From Chryseobacterium sp. SN22 (lineage in GTDB: Bacteria; Bacteroidota; Bacteroidia; Flavobacteriales; Weeksellaceae): a stretch of 64,000 nucleotides of DNA. The first letter of the stretch is position 1; every line of letters starts with the position of its first letter. The stretch is from the NCBI RefSeq assembly GCF_008329705.1, contig NZ_VTSX01000020.1, forward strand, positions 1 through 64,000, in the 5' to 3' direction. Below the pieces are notes generated by a model that was not told the DNA's origin, searched no databases, and saw only the letters and a list, made by a program, of their open reading frames with translations. Below, piece after piece: positions 54,468-63,168 of the stretch. A program made the translations under genes and the position numbers.

Positions 54468-56540
54468 ATGTTTAAAAATATACATTTTTCAGCACGTAAA
54501 ACAGTCGCTGCATTTGGTGTGGCGACTCTTACAGCAGGGTATCTGCCTGCCCAGCAATGGGAAACGGTAGGGATGGCGGAAACTATTTCTGCCGGCGGAA
54601 CGGCTTTTAATAATTTACTCGTCAGCAACGGAAAATATTATGTTTCATATTATGATACTGCTGCGGGCAAAGGTTCGGCACAGGTATTCGATGGAACCTC
54701 ATGGTCTTATTTGGGCGGTACCGCAGGAATTACCACGGGTACGGCTACCTACAGTTCTTTGTCTGCGGATGGCCTGGGTAATCTGTATTATACCAATCAG
54801 ATCGGGTGGCCCGGTGCCGGGATGGAAGTCCGTAAGTTTAACGGAACCTCCTGGAGCCAGCTTCCGGATGCTGTAAATACTTCCGTTAACTATCACGCTT
54901 CTGCCGTTTCTCCATCAAATACCTTATTTACTTTTTCCGGACAGAATTTCGGAACCGTTCAGCGGTATATAAACGGCGCATGGGAGCAGGTAGGAAATTC
55001 CGGTTTTTCCGGCGGGGTTACCTTTGCAGAAATGGTAATCGGCAGTAATAGTAAAGTCTACACCTGCAGTGTATCCGGTAGCGTAAATGTGTACGAAAAT
55101 ATGACAACTGCCACTGCTTCAGATAACTGGACCTTGGTAGGCGGGAGTATTGTGGACGCCGCTTCCGCCAGTGAACAGTACAATTCGGATATTGCAATCG
55201 ATGCGGATAATAACCTCTACGTGGCCTATGTCTCGAACTCAGCTAACGGACGAAAGCTAAACGTTAAAAAGTTCAACGGTACAGGTTGGGTACAGGTTGG
55301 AAATGCCGACTTTTCCACTGGCAAGGCCCAGCATGTGGCTATTGCCGTTACACCTTCAGGAACACCTTATGTCGTAGCCAGCCGTTGGGAAAACGACGAC
55401 TTTTCAAGAAATACAGTTTACAAACTTGATGTTGCCACCCAGACTTGGAGCGCATTCGGAGGGAACTTCATTTCTGATGGGAAGGCAGTTTATAATGATC
55501 TTGCCTATGATAAAACGAATAATTACCTGGTGTTGGCCTATTCCCAGGACGGGACAAAAGTAAAAAGGATTTCCCTTAGTCCGGCTTGTAATAATACCGA
55601 TCCGGGAAGCAGTACGGGAGACTTGGGCTGTGTGAAATTCAACTACAGGGGGCAGACGGTAAATTATACTACGGTAAGGGCTGCAGATGGAAACGTCTGG
55701 CTTCAGCAGAATCTGGGGAGCCATCAGGTAGCAACCTCTCTCAGCGATGCCAATTCTTACGGAGATCTTTTCCAGTGGGGAAGATGGGACGACGGCCATC
55801 AGCTGAGAAGCTCCGGAACGGCAGCAGCACCTTCAGCAAATTCACCGGACGGCCTGGCAGGAACAAATGCTTTCGTTACCGGATCGGGATCGGGTTCCTG
55901 GTGGGCAACCAATGCAACCAGTGACCGATGGAATGAGGAGTCTTCATCTTCAGTAACACCTACAAACGGGGCGGATCCCTGTAAAGCGGTAGGCCAGGGG
56001 TGGAGGCTTCCAACCTCAGCAGAATGGGTAACCCTGGTTGGAGCGGAAGGAATCAGTAATCCGGCAACAGCTTATTCCAGTTATCTTAAATTGCCGGCAG
56101 GAGGATACCGGAGCAATACAACCGGAGCCTTCACATTCGTTGGGCAGCGAGGGTATTTCTGGAGTTCTGAAACCGCCAACACGGGAGGTCGGTATCTATA
56201 TATCGGATCAGCAATCGTAACGCCGGCTTCCGGAGGTCCGAGAGGACAAGGAGAATCAGTAAGATGTGTAAAAGATTTTTCCGCATTGGCCACTTCCGAT
56301 GTAGCCCTAGCCATAAAACCGGTGCAGGTATATCCGAACCCGACTAACGGAATTTTATACATCAAATCCGATTCATCCGTTGAGACTGTACATATTACAA
56401 ATATTGAAGGCCGGAAAATCCCGGCAGATCTTTCAGGAAACCAGCTGAATTTAGCAGGGTTCCCGAAAGGAATATATATGGTCGAAATCAAGTTAAGAGG
56501 ACAGGAGCAGCCGATTTCCAAAAAAGTAATTAAAAATTAA
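54468..56540 (+). CDS. T9SS cargo protein with propeller-like region and FISUMP domain, 690 aa
   Basis: Larger paralogue of the preceding gene. I use the ATG at 54468 (MFKNIHFSARKTVAAF). After a signal peptide, residues about 25-370 carry repeated beta segments with WxxVG or WSYLGG phrases (YFNGTSWSQL-like units), suggesting a beta-propeller. A FISUMP domain at about 370-600 (FNYRGQTVNYTTVRAADGNVW, GDLFQWGRWDDGHQLRS, QGWRLPTSAEWVTLVGAEG) is closely similar to that of the neighbour. A T9SS type A sorting domain ends the protein (VYPNPTNGILYIKSDSSVET). Confidence 0.88.
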   Translation: MFKNIHFSARKTVAAFGVATLTAGYLPAQQWETVGMAETISAGGTAFNNLLVSNGKYYVSYYDTAAGKGSAQVFDGTSWSYLGGTAGITTGTATYSSLSADGLGNLYYTNQIGWPGAGMEVRKFNGTSWSQLPDAVNTSVNYHASAVSPSNTLFTFSGQNFGTVQRYINGAWEQVGNSGFSGGVTFAEMVIGSNSKVYTCSVSGSVNVYENMTTATASDNWTLVGGSIVDAASASEQYNSDIAIDADNNLYVAYVSNSANGRKLNVKKFNGTGWVQVGNADFSTGKAQHVAIAVTPSGTPYVVASRWENDDFSRNTVYKLDVATQTWSAFGGNFISDGKAVYNDLAYDKTNNYLVLAYSQDGTKVKRISLSPACNNTDPGSSTGDLGCVKFNYRGQTVNYTTVRAADGNVWLQQNLGSHQVATSLSDANSYGDLFQWGRWDDGHQLRSSGTAAAPSANSPDGLAGTNAFVTGSGSGSWWATNATSDRWNEESSSSVTPTNGADPCKAVGQGWRLPTSAEWVTLVGAEGISNPATAYSSYLKLPAGGYRSNTTGAFTFVGQRGYFWSSETANTGGRYLYIGSAIVTPASGGPRGQGESVRCVKDFSALATSDVALAIKPVQVYPNPTNGILYIKSDSSVETVHITNIEGRKIPADLSGNQLNLAGFPKGIYMVEIKLRGQEQPISKKVIKN

Positions 56541-56567
56541 ATTTTTCGTCCATAATAGTTGATTGAT

Positions 56568-56600
56568 AGAAGGCTTTTTGAAAAAGTCTTCTGTTTTTTT
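56568..56600 (+). terminator. Terminator of the FISUMP operon
   Basis: A long stem AGAAGGCTTTTT/AAAAAGTCTTCT (one mismatch or G-U) is followed by a T run, 28 bp after the stop. Confidence 0.8.
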
Positions 56601-56820
56601 GTTCTGGTCTATATGGAAATACTCCTTCTTCACGCATTGCGACTGAACTTTACAGCTGGTTAGTGTTTTTTTTAGTTTTAATTTTTTTTCATTCTCTTGG
56701 AATTTGTAATTCAAAGCATAGGGTTTCAGCCGGTTAAATTTATTTTTTCAATATGAAAATTAAAACATGGTGAAAATAAATTATCTTTATTAAACTGTAC
56801 TTAAAAAAATTAGAAACGAT

Positions 56821-59658
56821 ATGAGAAAGTTTTATTCAGGTCTTTTATTGATGATGGTGGCCTTTGCATTCGGCCAGATCAGCTATACCATTACACCGAA
56901 CCCGTTCAATGAAACGAGTGCTATTACTTTAACCGTTCCGGGAGCACAGATTGATGAAGCAGCCTGGGGGGTATCGAACAACGCCATTTACATCTGGTCG
57001 TGGTCTCTTGATACCAATTACCAGAACAGCCAGGACTGTCCTACCAACGGAAGCTGGAATAATTCCAACGAGCTGAACCGGCTCAGTTACAATGCAGCTA
57101 CCGATACGTATTCCTTATCTTTTATCCCAGCTGCCTTTTACGGGAGAACGGGAATTGGCAGATTCGGGTTTTTATTAAAAGATAAAACAGGGAGCCACCA
57201 AACATCTGACAATTTCGTCAATGTCGGGGTTTTAAACCTGACCATGACCAATCCTGTGGCCAACAGCCTGACCTCAGTTCCTACAGGAAATTCAATCAAC
57301 GTTACGGCAACAACCAATGTAAGTGCTACTTTTCAGCTGAAAGCTAATGGAGCAGTGGTGAATTCCACATCAACGCCTTCCACTTCTTACGTATACAGCT
57401 ACACCGTAAGCCAGGATGCCAATATGGAACTGGTCGCAACCGATGCCAATTCAACGGTCAAAAATGCAACATTTATGTTGCAGGTTCCCCGGAATGTGGT
57501 TTCGCAGGCCATTCCAAGCTGGATCAGACAGGGGATCAACTACAATCCGATCGATAATACAAAAGTCGGACTCGCATTATATGCCCCGTTTAAAAATTTC
57601 GTTCACGTGATCGGAAGCTTTAACAACTGGACAGTAAATGATGCTTATTTAATGAAGAGGGATACTGCCAATCCGGATTTGTATTGGATCGAACTGAGCG
57701 GCCTTACGCCACAGCAGCTGTATACTTTCCAGTACAGAACCAATGATCTGAAAAAAGTAGCGGATCCTTATTCTCCGCAGATCTTATCTTCTTATGACGA
57801 CCAGTATATTACCGCCTCTACCTATCCAAATCTACCGGCGTTTCCTGCAGGACAGGGGTTTGAAGTTTCCATATTTAAAACCGGACAGGCGCCTTACAAC
57901 TGGCAGGTAACCAATTTCCAGAGGCCGGCGAAAGAAAATCTGGTGGTCTATGAATTGTTATTGAGGGATTTTACACAGGAAAAAAACTGGCAGTCGCTGA
58001 TCAATAAAATCACCTATTTGAAAGGGCTGAACATCAATGCCATCGAGCTGATGCCGATTATGGAATTTGAAGGAAATCTGTCCTGGGGATACAATACTTC
58101 CTTCCATTATGCACTGGACAAAGCTTACGGAACCCCTGAAAAATTCAAGGAATTTGTAGATCTGTGCCACCAGAACGGAATCGCCGTGATTCTGGACGTT
58201 GCTTTTAATCACGCTACCGGGCGTTCTCCATTAGCCAGATTATGGAATATCGATCCGGATGGAGACGGGTACGGGGATATTGCGGCCAACAACCCTTACT
58301 TCAATCAGGTGCCTAAACATTCTTATAATGTCTTTAACGATTTCAACCATACCAGCGCTTCAACGAAATATTACGTTGAAAGATGTCTTCAGCAATGGCT
58401 GACAGAATACCGTATCGATGGTTTCCGTTGGGATTTAACGAAAGGGTTTACCCAAAACTGTTCGGAGAATGATGAAACCTGCACGAATGCTTATCAGCAG
58501 GACCGCGTGGATATTTTAAAATATTATGCCGACAGGCAATGGGCGCTTGATCCGAATTCTTACATGATCTTTGAACATTTGGGAACGGATGCCGAAGAGC
58601 AGCAGTGGGCCAATTACAGAATAGCCGAAGGAAAAGGTGTTATGCTCTGGAATAACCAGAACGGTTCTTATAATCAGAATACCATGGGGTACAAGGAGAA
58701 CAGCAATTACGACAGGATGAACCATGTCCTTCACGGCTTTACCAATATGTCTGCCGTGGGCTATGGAGAAAGCCATGATGAGGAAAGGCTGATGTTCAAA
58801 AATATGGCTTATGGTGCGGTAAACGGAAGCTATGACGTGAAAAGCCTAAATACCGCACTGGACAGGATGAAAACTTTCGGTGCAACGTTCTTTACCATTC
58901 CCGGCCCGAAAATGATCTGGCAGTTTGGGGAGCTGGGTTATGAATTCAGCATCAACAGATGCCAGGACGGAACCATCAACAACGGTTGTAGAACAGATCA
59001 GAAGCCGATTGCATTTACCCTCAACTATGATACAAATACCAACAGGAAAGCGGTGTATGATACCTGGGCGAAAATCATCAATTTCAGGAATCTGTATCCG
59101 GTTTTCAGATCAAAAACCTATTCTATAGAGTCCAACAACCTGGCAAACGACCCGGAAGGGCTGATTACCCGGATCTACGTATACGATAATCTTCTGACGT
59201 CGGGAATCAAGAACGTGGTGGTGCTGGCGAATTATTCCACCGCGGTTCAGGGTGTCGTGCCGTATTTCCCTTATGCTGGGCAATGGCAGAATCTGATGGA
59301 TAACTCTGTTACTAACGTAACTTCCATAACCGCGCCGATCAGTCTTCAGCCGGGCGAGTTCAGGATATTCGGAAACTATGCCGGGAGCTTATCCACGTCT
59401 GACGCAAGCGCGGAAAATAAGCTTTCTCTGCAAATTGCGGATAACCCGGTGAAAAACGGTATGGCTAAATTAATTTACCATAAAGCAAAGAATGGAGAGA
59501 TTTTCATCTACGATTTAAGCGGCAGAAAGATGGATTCATTTAAGCTTACCGGTGAAAACGGAGCTTACGAATTGAAAACAAATTATGCGGCCGGAACGTA
59601 TCTTGTTCACTTAAAGTCGGATACGGGAATCGCAATTCAGAAAATGATTGTGAAATAA
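56821..59658 (+). CDS. Secreted GH13 alpha-amylase family protein with T9SS sorting domain, 945 aa
   Basis: Extracellular alpha-glucan hydrolase or transferase. After the signal peptide come an Ig-like region (about 20-215) and a CBM48-like beta domain (about 225-350, LYAPFKNFVHVIGSFNNW). The GH13 barrel spans about 370-800. Its four conserved regions are DVAFNHATG near 459, GFRWDLTKGF with nucleophile Asp near 538, IFEHLG with acid Glu near 585, and ESHDEERL with Asp near 652, so the catalytic triad is intact. A type A T9SS domain ends the protein (LQIADNPVKNGMAKLI, IYDLSGRKMDSF). A terminator follows. Confidence 0.93.
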   Translation: MRKFYSGLLLMMVAFAFGQISYTITPNPFNETSAITLTVPGAQIDEAAWGVSNNAIYIWSWSLDTNYQNSQDCPTNGSWNNSNELNRLSYNAATDTYSLSFIPAAFYGRTGIGRFGFLLKDKTGSHQTSDNFVNVGVLNLTMTNPVANSLTSVPTGNSINVTATTNVSATFQLKANGAVVNSTSTPSTSYVYSYTVSQDANMELVATDANSTVKNATFMLQVPRNVVSQAIPSWIRQGINYNPIDNTKVGLALYAPFKNFVHVIGSFNNWTVNDAYLMKRDTANPDLYWIELSGLTPQQLYTFQYRTNDLKKVADPYSPQILSSYDDQYITASTYPNLPAFPAGQGFEVSIFKTGQAPYNWQVTNFQRPAKENLVVYELLLRDFTQEKNWQSLINKITYLKGLNINAIELMPIMEFEGNLSWGYNTSFHYALDKAYGTPEKFKEFVDLCHQNGIAVILDVAFNHATGRSPLARLWNIDPDGDGYGDIAANNPYFNQVPKHSYNVFNDFNHTSASTKYYVERCLQQWLTEYRIDGFRWDLTKGFTQNCSENDETCTNAYQQDRVDILKYYADRQWALDPNSYMIFEHLGTDAEEQQWANYRIAEGKGVMLWNNQNGSYNQNTMGYKENSNYDRMNHVLHGFTNMSAVGYGESHDEERLMFKNMAYGAVNGSYDVKSLNTALDRMKTFGATFFTIPGPKMIWQFGELGYEFSINRCQDGTINNGCRTDQKPIAFTLNYDTNTNRKAVYDTWAKIINFRNLYPVFRSKTYSIESNNLANDPEGLITRIYVYDNLLTSGIKNVVVLANYSTAVQGVVPYFPYAGQWQNLMDNSVTNVTSITAPISLQPGEFRIFGNYAGSLSTSDASAENKLSLQIADNPVKNGMAKLIYHKAKNGEIFIYDLSGRKMDSFKLTGENGAYELKTNYAAGTYLVHLKSDTGIAIQKMIVK

Positions 59659-59686
59659 CCTGTGGATAAGTCTGTAAGTTAATCCG

Positions 59687-59716
59687 AAAGGAGGTCATTT
59701 CCATGACCTCCTTTTT
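59687..59716 (+). terminator. Terminator of the amylase gene
   Basis: A perfect 11-bp stem AAAGGAGGTCA/TGACCTCCTTT and a T run lie immediately before the first unit of the DnaA-box-like array. Confidence 0.9.
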
Positions 59717-59718
59717 GT

Positions 59719-60014
59719 TTGTCCATACTTTATCCCCGATGAAAATAGGGGTTATCCATGCGGTATTAACGGCTTTTCCATAGGTTTTCCACATCTTTTT
59801 CCGCAATGGAGTTTAGGCTTATCCATACCTTACTAATAGCTTATTCATACGTTATCCATATTTTACTCACAACGATAAAAGTTTTTATTCAGATCATTTC
59901 CATGTTTACTCATATCTAATTCACATCTTTCTAATAAGGAATTCACAGGTTATCCACAACTTATTCACAGTGGGGAATATAGAGTCTGCTTATTTTTCCA
60001 CTCCATTTTCTACA
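59719..60014 (+). repeat. Helically phased array of DnaA-box-like 9-mers
   Basis: Degenerate copies of TTATYCAYA, all in one orientation, occur at 59719, 59730, 59752, 59763, 59774, 59785, 59797, 59819, 59830, 59841, 59852, 59863, 59885, 59896, 59906, 59917, 59928, 59939, 59950, 59961, 59994 and 60006. Steps are 10, 11 or 12 bp, or multiples of 11. Three copies match TTWTNCACA exactly (59785, 59950, 59961) and about ten more differ at one base. The units differ too much for a recent tandem duplication, so the spacing itself appears selected. Confidence 0.8.
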
Positions 60015-60776
60015 TCTTGTTTGTCATCCAATAATCTCAATATAATATGAGAGTGCAGCATAAGAACATTGGGTGCAGATTCATCTAAATAAAAGAACAG
60101 TAAATATCAGAATCAACACGGAAAACTGAAGTGTAAGTCATATACGGAGCCGGAGATCAATGGTTCCTGAGAAAACAGATGATGGATTCACGCAAGTTTG
60201 AGAATTTTATTATGGAAAGTTATTCATAATCAAAAGTTTTTATTTAATAATAGGATAAGTAAACTTACATCTGCAGGTATAGCATGTATATTGAAAAAAA
60301 TATATTGATTGAGTAAGATGAGTAAATTCGGAAATAACTCATGAAAATTATAAAAGTCTGTTTAAATTTCTTTGAAATTAAAGATTTGTCAGAGCATCTA
60401 ATCTCACTAAGATTATTAAAAATACTTAGAAGATCATTTTAATACAAACTGCTTAATGCGGTTTGTATTTTCTATTGTTTAAAAGAAAGTCATTTAAACT
60501 TTCATTTTGAAAAGGCTGGATCTAAGAATAAGGAATAGACCATAAATAATAACAAATCTTTATTTTAAAAGGTTTATAAAATATTTTTTTCTAAATTTTA
60601 CCTGAACAACAGATAACTCTATAACACTATGTTGATAGCCTTCAGATTCCGGATTGTGAATTTTCGTACTTTTGTTTGGTAAAGCCGCGTCTCCCATTTA
60701 AGGATAAAGGAAGATAATTGATTTCGCTTTATACACAACGAAAAACTATTAGTTTTACAATTGAATTAATAATCCG

Positions 60777-60784
60777 TATCTTTG
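60777..60784 (+). promoter_or_regulatory. Bacteroidetes -7 box of prfA
   Basis: TATCTTTG matches TAnnTTTG, 19 bp ahead of the prfA ATG. A TTTT about 20 bp upstream may serve as a weak -33 element. Confidence 0.6.
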
Positions 60785-60803
60785 CACCCACAAAATTTTC
60801 ATA

Positions 60804-61889
60804 ATGGCTAAATCATTAATTCCAAAATTAGAAGCTATAAAACAGAGATATAATGAGGTGGCCGACCTTATTATACAGCCTGATGTAATTTCAGACCAAA
60901 AAAGATATTCTTCTTTGAACAAAGAATATAGCGATTTGGGGAAAATTGTAAGAGTTTACGATCAATATAAAGGGGCTTTGGATACGATTGAGGAATCCGA
61001 CGAAATTATTGCTGACGGATCAGACAAGGATTTTGTGGAACTGGCTAAAATCGAGAAGAACGAAGCACTGGAAAAAATTCCGGGACTGGAGGAAGAATTA
61101 AAAGTATTGCTTATTCCGAAAGATCCTGCAGATGATAAGAACGTCATTGTAGAACTCCGTGCCGGGACCGGCGGTGATGAAGCCGCGATTTTTGTGGAAG
61201 ATATTTATAGGATGTATTCCATGTATTTTAAGACGAAAGGCTGGAGACATGAAGTGACGGATTCCAATGAAGCGGCAAAAGGCTACAAGGAACTCATCAT
61301 GAAAGTGGAAGGCGAAGGCGTTTACGGAATCATGAAATTCGAGTCGGGGGTTCACCGGGTACAGCGTGTTCCGGAAACCGAATCGCAGGGAAGGGTTCAC
61401 ACATCAGCCATTACGGTGGCGGTGCTGCCGGAAGCCGAAGAAGTAGATTTTGAACTGAACCCGGCGGATATCGAAATGCAGACTTCCAGATCGGGAGGAG
61501 CCGGGGGACAGAACGTAAACAAGGTAGAAACCAAAGTTCAGCTGACGCACAAGCCTTCCGGATTGGTAGTGGTTTGCCAGCAGGCCCGATCTCAGTTGGC
61601 CAACCGGGAACTGGCGATGGAAATGCTGAGAACAAAATTATACGATATCGAGCTTCAGAAAGTTCAGGGGGATATTGCTGCTCAACGTAAATCAATGGTG
61701 TCTACAGGAGACCGTTCTGCAAAGATCAAAACCTATAACTATCCGCAGGGAAGGGTAACCGATCATAGGATCAACAAATCCATGTATAATCTGGATGCCT
61801 ATATGAACGGCGATATTTCTGAAATGATCGATGCCGTAATCATGGCGGAAAATGCTGAAAAAATGAAAGGTGAAGAAGAAAATTTATAA
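60804..61889 (+). CDS. prfA: Peptide chain release factor 1
   Basis: Recognises UAA and UAG stop codons and releases the peptide. The 361-aa protein has the catalytic GGQ in [18 protein letters not shown] near residue 235 and the RF1 anticodon-like recognition region ([20 protein letters not shown], which includes PET, matching the RF1 PxT tripeptide, near 190). It follows the candidate origin region and has its own promoter and terminator. Confidence 0.97.
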   Translation: MAKSLIPKLEAIKQRYNEVADLIIQPDVISDQKRYSSLNKEYSDLGKIVRVYDQYKGALDTIEESDEIIADGSDKDFVELAKIEKNEALEKIPGLEEELKVLLIPKDPADDKNVIVELRAGTGGDEAAIFVEDIYRMYSMYFKTKGWRHEVTDSNEAAKGYKELIMKVEGEGVYGIMKFESGVHRVQRVPETESQGRVHTSAITVAVLPEAEEVDFELNPADIEMQTSRSGGAGGQNVNKVETKVQLTHKPSGLVVVCQQARSQLANRELAMEMLRTKLYDIELQKVQGDIAAQRKSMVSTGDRSAKIKTYNYPQGRVTDHRINKSMYNLDAYMNGDISEMIDAVIMAENAEKMKGEEENL

Positions 61890-61912
61890 AATCTTTATCA
61901 TAAAATCTTTAG

Positions 61913-61942
61913 AAAGTCTCCGGGTTCCGGGGACTTTTTTTA
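61913..61942 (+). terminator. Terminator of prfA
   Basis: The stem AAAGTCTCCGG/CCGGGGACTTT (one G-U pair), a GTT loop and a T run start 24 bp after the stop. Confidence 0.85.
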
Positions 61943-62175
61943 ATGATAACCGAATAAGAGAAACTATTGCTCGCGAGATATCACAAGATGATGTAAAATT
62001 TTTAATGATAAATGGTTTTAAATGAGATTTTTAACAAGATATTAGAACTTGAAATTATATTTTCGTAAAATTTTTACAGTAAATAGGAAATATTACTAAA
62101 AATAATAAGTACATTTATAAAAGCTTTCGGATTACTCGGGAGCCGGGGATAAATAATACGTTAATTAAATAATAT

Positions 62176-62841
62176 ATGAAAAACCTTAAAGCTGCCTTTC
62201 TGGTAGTGGTTCTGTGTTTTGCGCAAAACTTAAAATCACAAAATATCTTACCTCCTCAAAAGGTATTCAGCCTTTATTTTGACTCCTTTGTAAAATACGA
62301 CGATGATTCCTTGAAAGAACTTAACAGTTACCTGATTAATTTTTTAGGTAAAGAAAATACCCATAAGATGAGCCTTCAGGAATCTTACGATCAGAAAGTA
62401 GAAAGCTTTACCAATATTTTCCTTTCCAATCTGTCTGCTGAGGTTTCCTCGGCATGTAAAAATGAAGCCCGTGAATACTTTAAAGTTCTGATCGGAAATT
62501 TCAAGAATGCCACCTGCAGCATCAGGGAGATTAAAACGGTATCTGATGAGCAGGTAAAAGGGCAGGAATTTTCACAGGTAGATTACGAAGTAACCTTTAA
62601 AGTTCCGTCTTTACCTTCACAGATCAATATGGGCGACCTTAAAAAAATCGGGCCAGGGGAAATGAAGAAGTACCTTATTGATATGACCAACAATCTGAAA
62701 AATACCGACAAGGTTGTATCGACCCATCAGAAATTCAATCTGTACCAGGTGAAGTACGGGACTGATACCTATTACTGGAACGGTGGCCCGCAGGAAATGG
62801 CCTGGAAGCTGAATGATTTTTATTTTAAAAATATCAATTGA
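62176..62841 (+). CDS. Secreted hypothetical protein, 221 aa
   Basis: I do not recognise the family. A signal peptide (MKNLKAAFLVVVLCFAQNLK, cleavage near KSQN) is followed by a mixed alpha/beta domain with FDSFVKYDDDSLKELNSYL, CKNEAREYFKVLIGNF, and a C-terminus KVVSTHQKFNLYQVKYGTDT. Two Cys (at about 94 and 115) could form a disulfide. The overall layout (a short helix pair and a beta sheet with a terminal aromatic segment) resembles NTF2-like proteins, but this is a guess. It is monocistronic, 286 bp after prfA. Confidence 0.72.
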   Translation: MKNLKAAFLVVVLCFAQNLKSQNILPPQKVFSLYFDSFVKYDDDSLKELNSYLINFLGKENTHKMSLQESYDQKVESFTNIFLSNLSAEVSSACKNEAREYFKVLIGNFKNATCSIREIKTVSDEQVKGQEFSQVDYEVTFKVPSLPSQINMGDLKKIGPGEMKKYLIDMTNNLKNTDKVVSTHQKFNLYQVKYGTDTYYWNGGPQEMAWKLNDFYFKNIN

Positions 62842-63101
62842 TGGCCAACGTATAAAATTTATTTGGCTTAAATTAAAGTTGATTCGACTGTATTTAATTT
62901 ATTTTACAGTGGATTATAAGAATGAAAGATTGGAATTCAGGTTGGTGAGTCAGGATTTAAATAGATTTCCTATTTATATGATAACAAATGATTTCGTCTG
63001 ATGATCAATAACTATGAAAGTAATGCTGATAAAGATAACTTTCTGCATCCAGCATCCTTCTTCCGGCTTATTAATCGATTTCTTAAATTAAATCATAGGA
63101 T
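62842..63101. other. Gene-free spacer
   Basis: No coding frame is convincing; the 62-aa frame at 62813-63001 starts inside the preceding gene in another frame. A pyrimidine-rich stretch with CCAGCATCC (about 63040-63069) resembles that at 44779-44810. Confidence 0.45.
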
Positions 63102-63128
63102 AAAGCTGTCGGTTCCGATAGCTTTTTT
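63102..63128 (+). terminator. Terminator in front of the prolyl oligopeptidase gene
   Basis: The stem AAAGCTGTCGG/CCGATAGCTTT (one G-U or mismatch) with a TT loop and seven T presumably ends transcription of the 221-aa gene. Confidence 0.8.
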
Positions 63129-63145
63129 TATTAAAACAGAATCCT

Positions 63146-63153
63146 TATTTTTG
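63146..63153 (+). promoter_or_regulatory. Bacteroidetes -7 box of the prolyl oligopeptidase gene
   Basis: TATTTTTG (TAnnTTTG) lies 15 bp before the ATG at 63169. Confidence 0.5.
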
Positions 63154-63168
63154 AAGAAATAGCTTAAT

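Larger units (their letters stand above)
59661..60803. other. Candidate replication origin / DnaA-binding locus
   Basis: Longest gene-free interval of the window. It contains a perfect inverted DnaA box (TGTGGATAA, 59661-59669), the 11-bp-phased array of box-like 9-mers described in the next entry, and a second dispersed box (TTATTCATA, 60220). A long strongly AT-rich tract runs over about 60220-60600, suitable for duplex unwinding, and a perfect TTATACACA sits at 60729-60737, just ahead of the prfA promoter. No coding frame is convincing here. It could be oriC, or a DnaA-titration site like E. coli datA. Confidence 0.6.

Noticed and set aside
53426..56540. Insertion sequence or recent segmental duplication
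   Set aside because: The two FISUMP genes are similar only in part and at the protein level. There are no terminal inverted repeats or transposase, so older domain duplication is the simpler view.
59546..59806. 86-aa minus-strand open frame across the end of the amylase gene and the start of the array
   Set aside because: It overlaps the amylase coding region and its terminator, has no coding character, and is an accident of the opposite strand.
59719..60014. CRISPR array or ordinary tandem repeat
   Set aside because: Units are 11 bp, degenerate and lack the 23-50 bp repeat and unique-spacer structure of CRISPR. They match DnaA boxes instead.
62813..63001. 62-aa plus-strand open frame after the secreted hypothetical gene
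   Set aside because: It begins inside the previous gene in another frame, is AT-rich, and has no conserved features.
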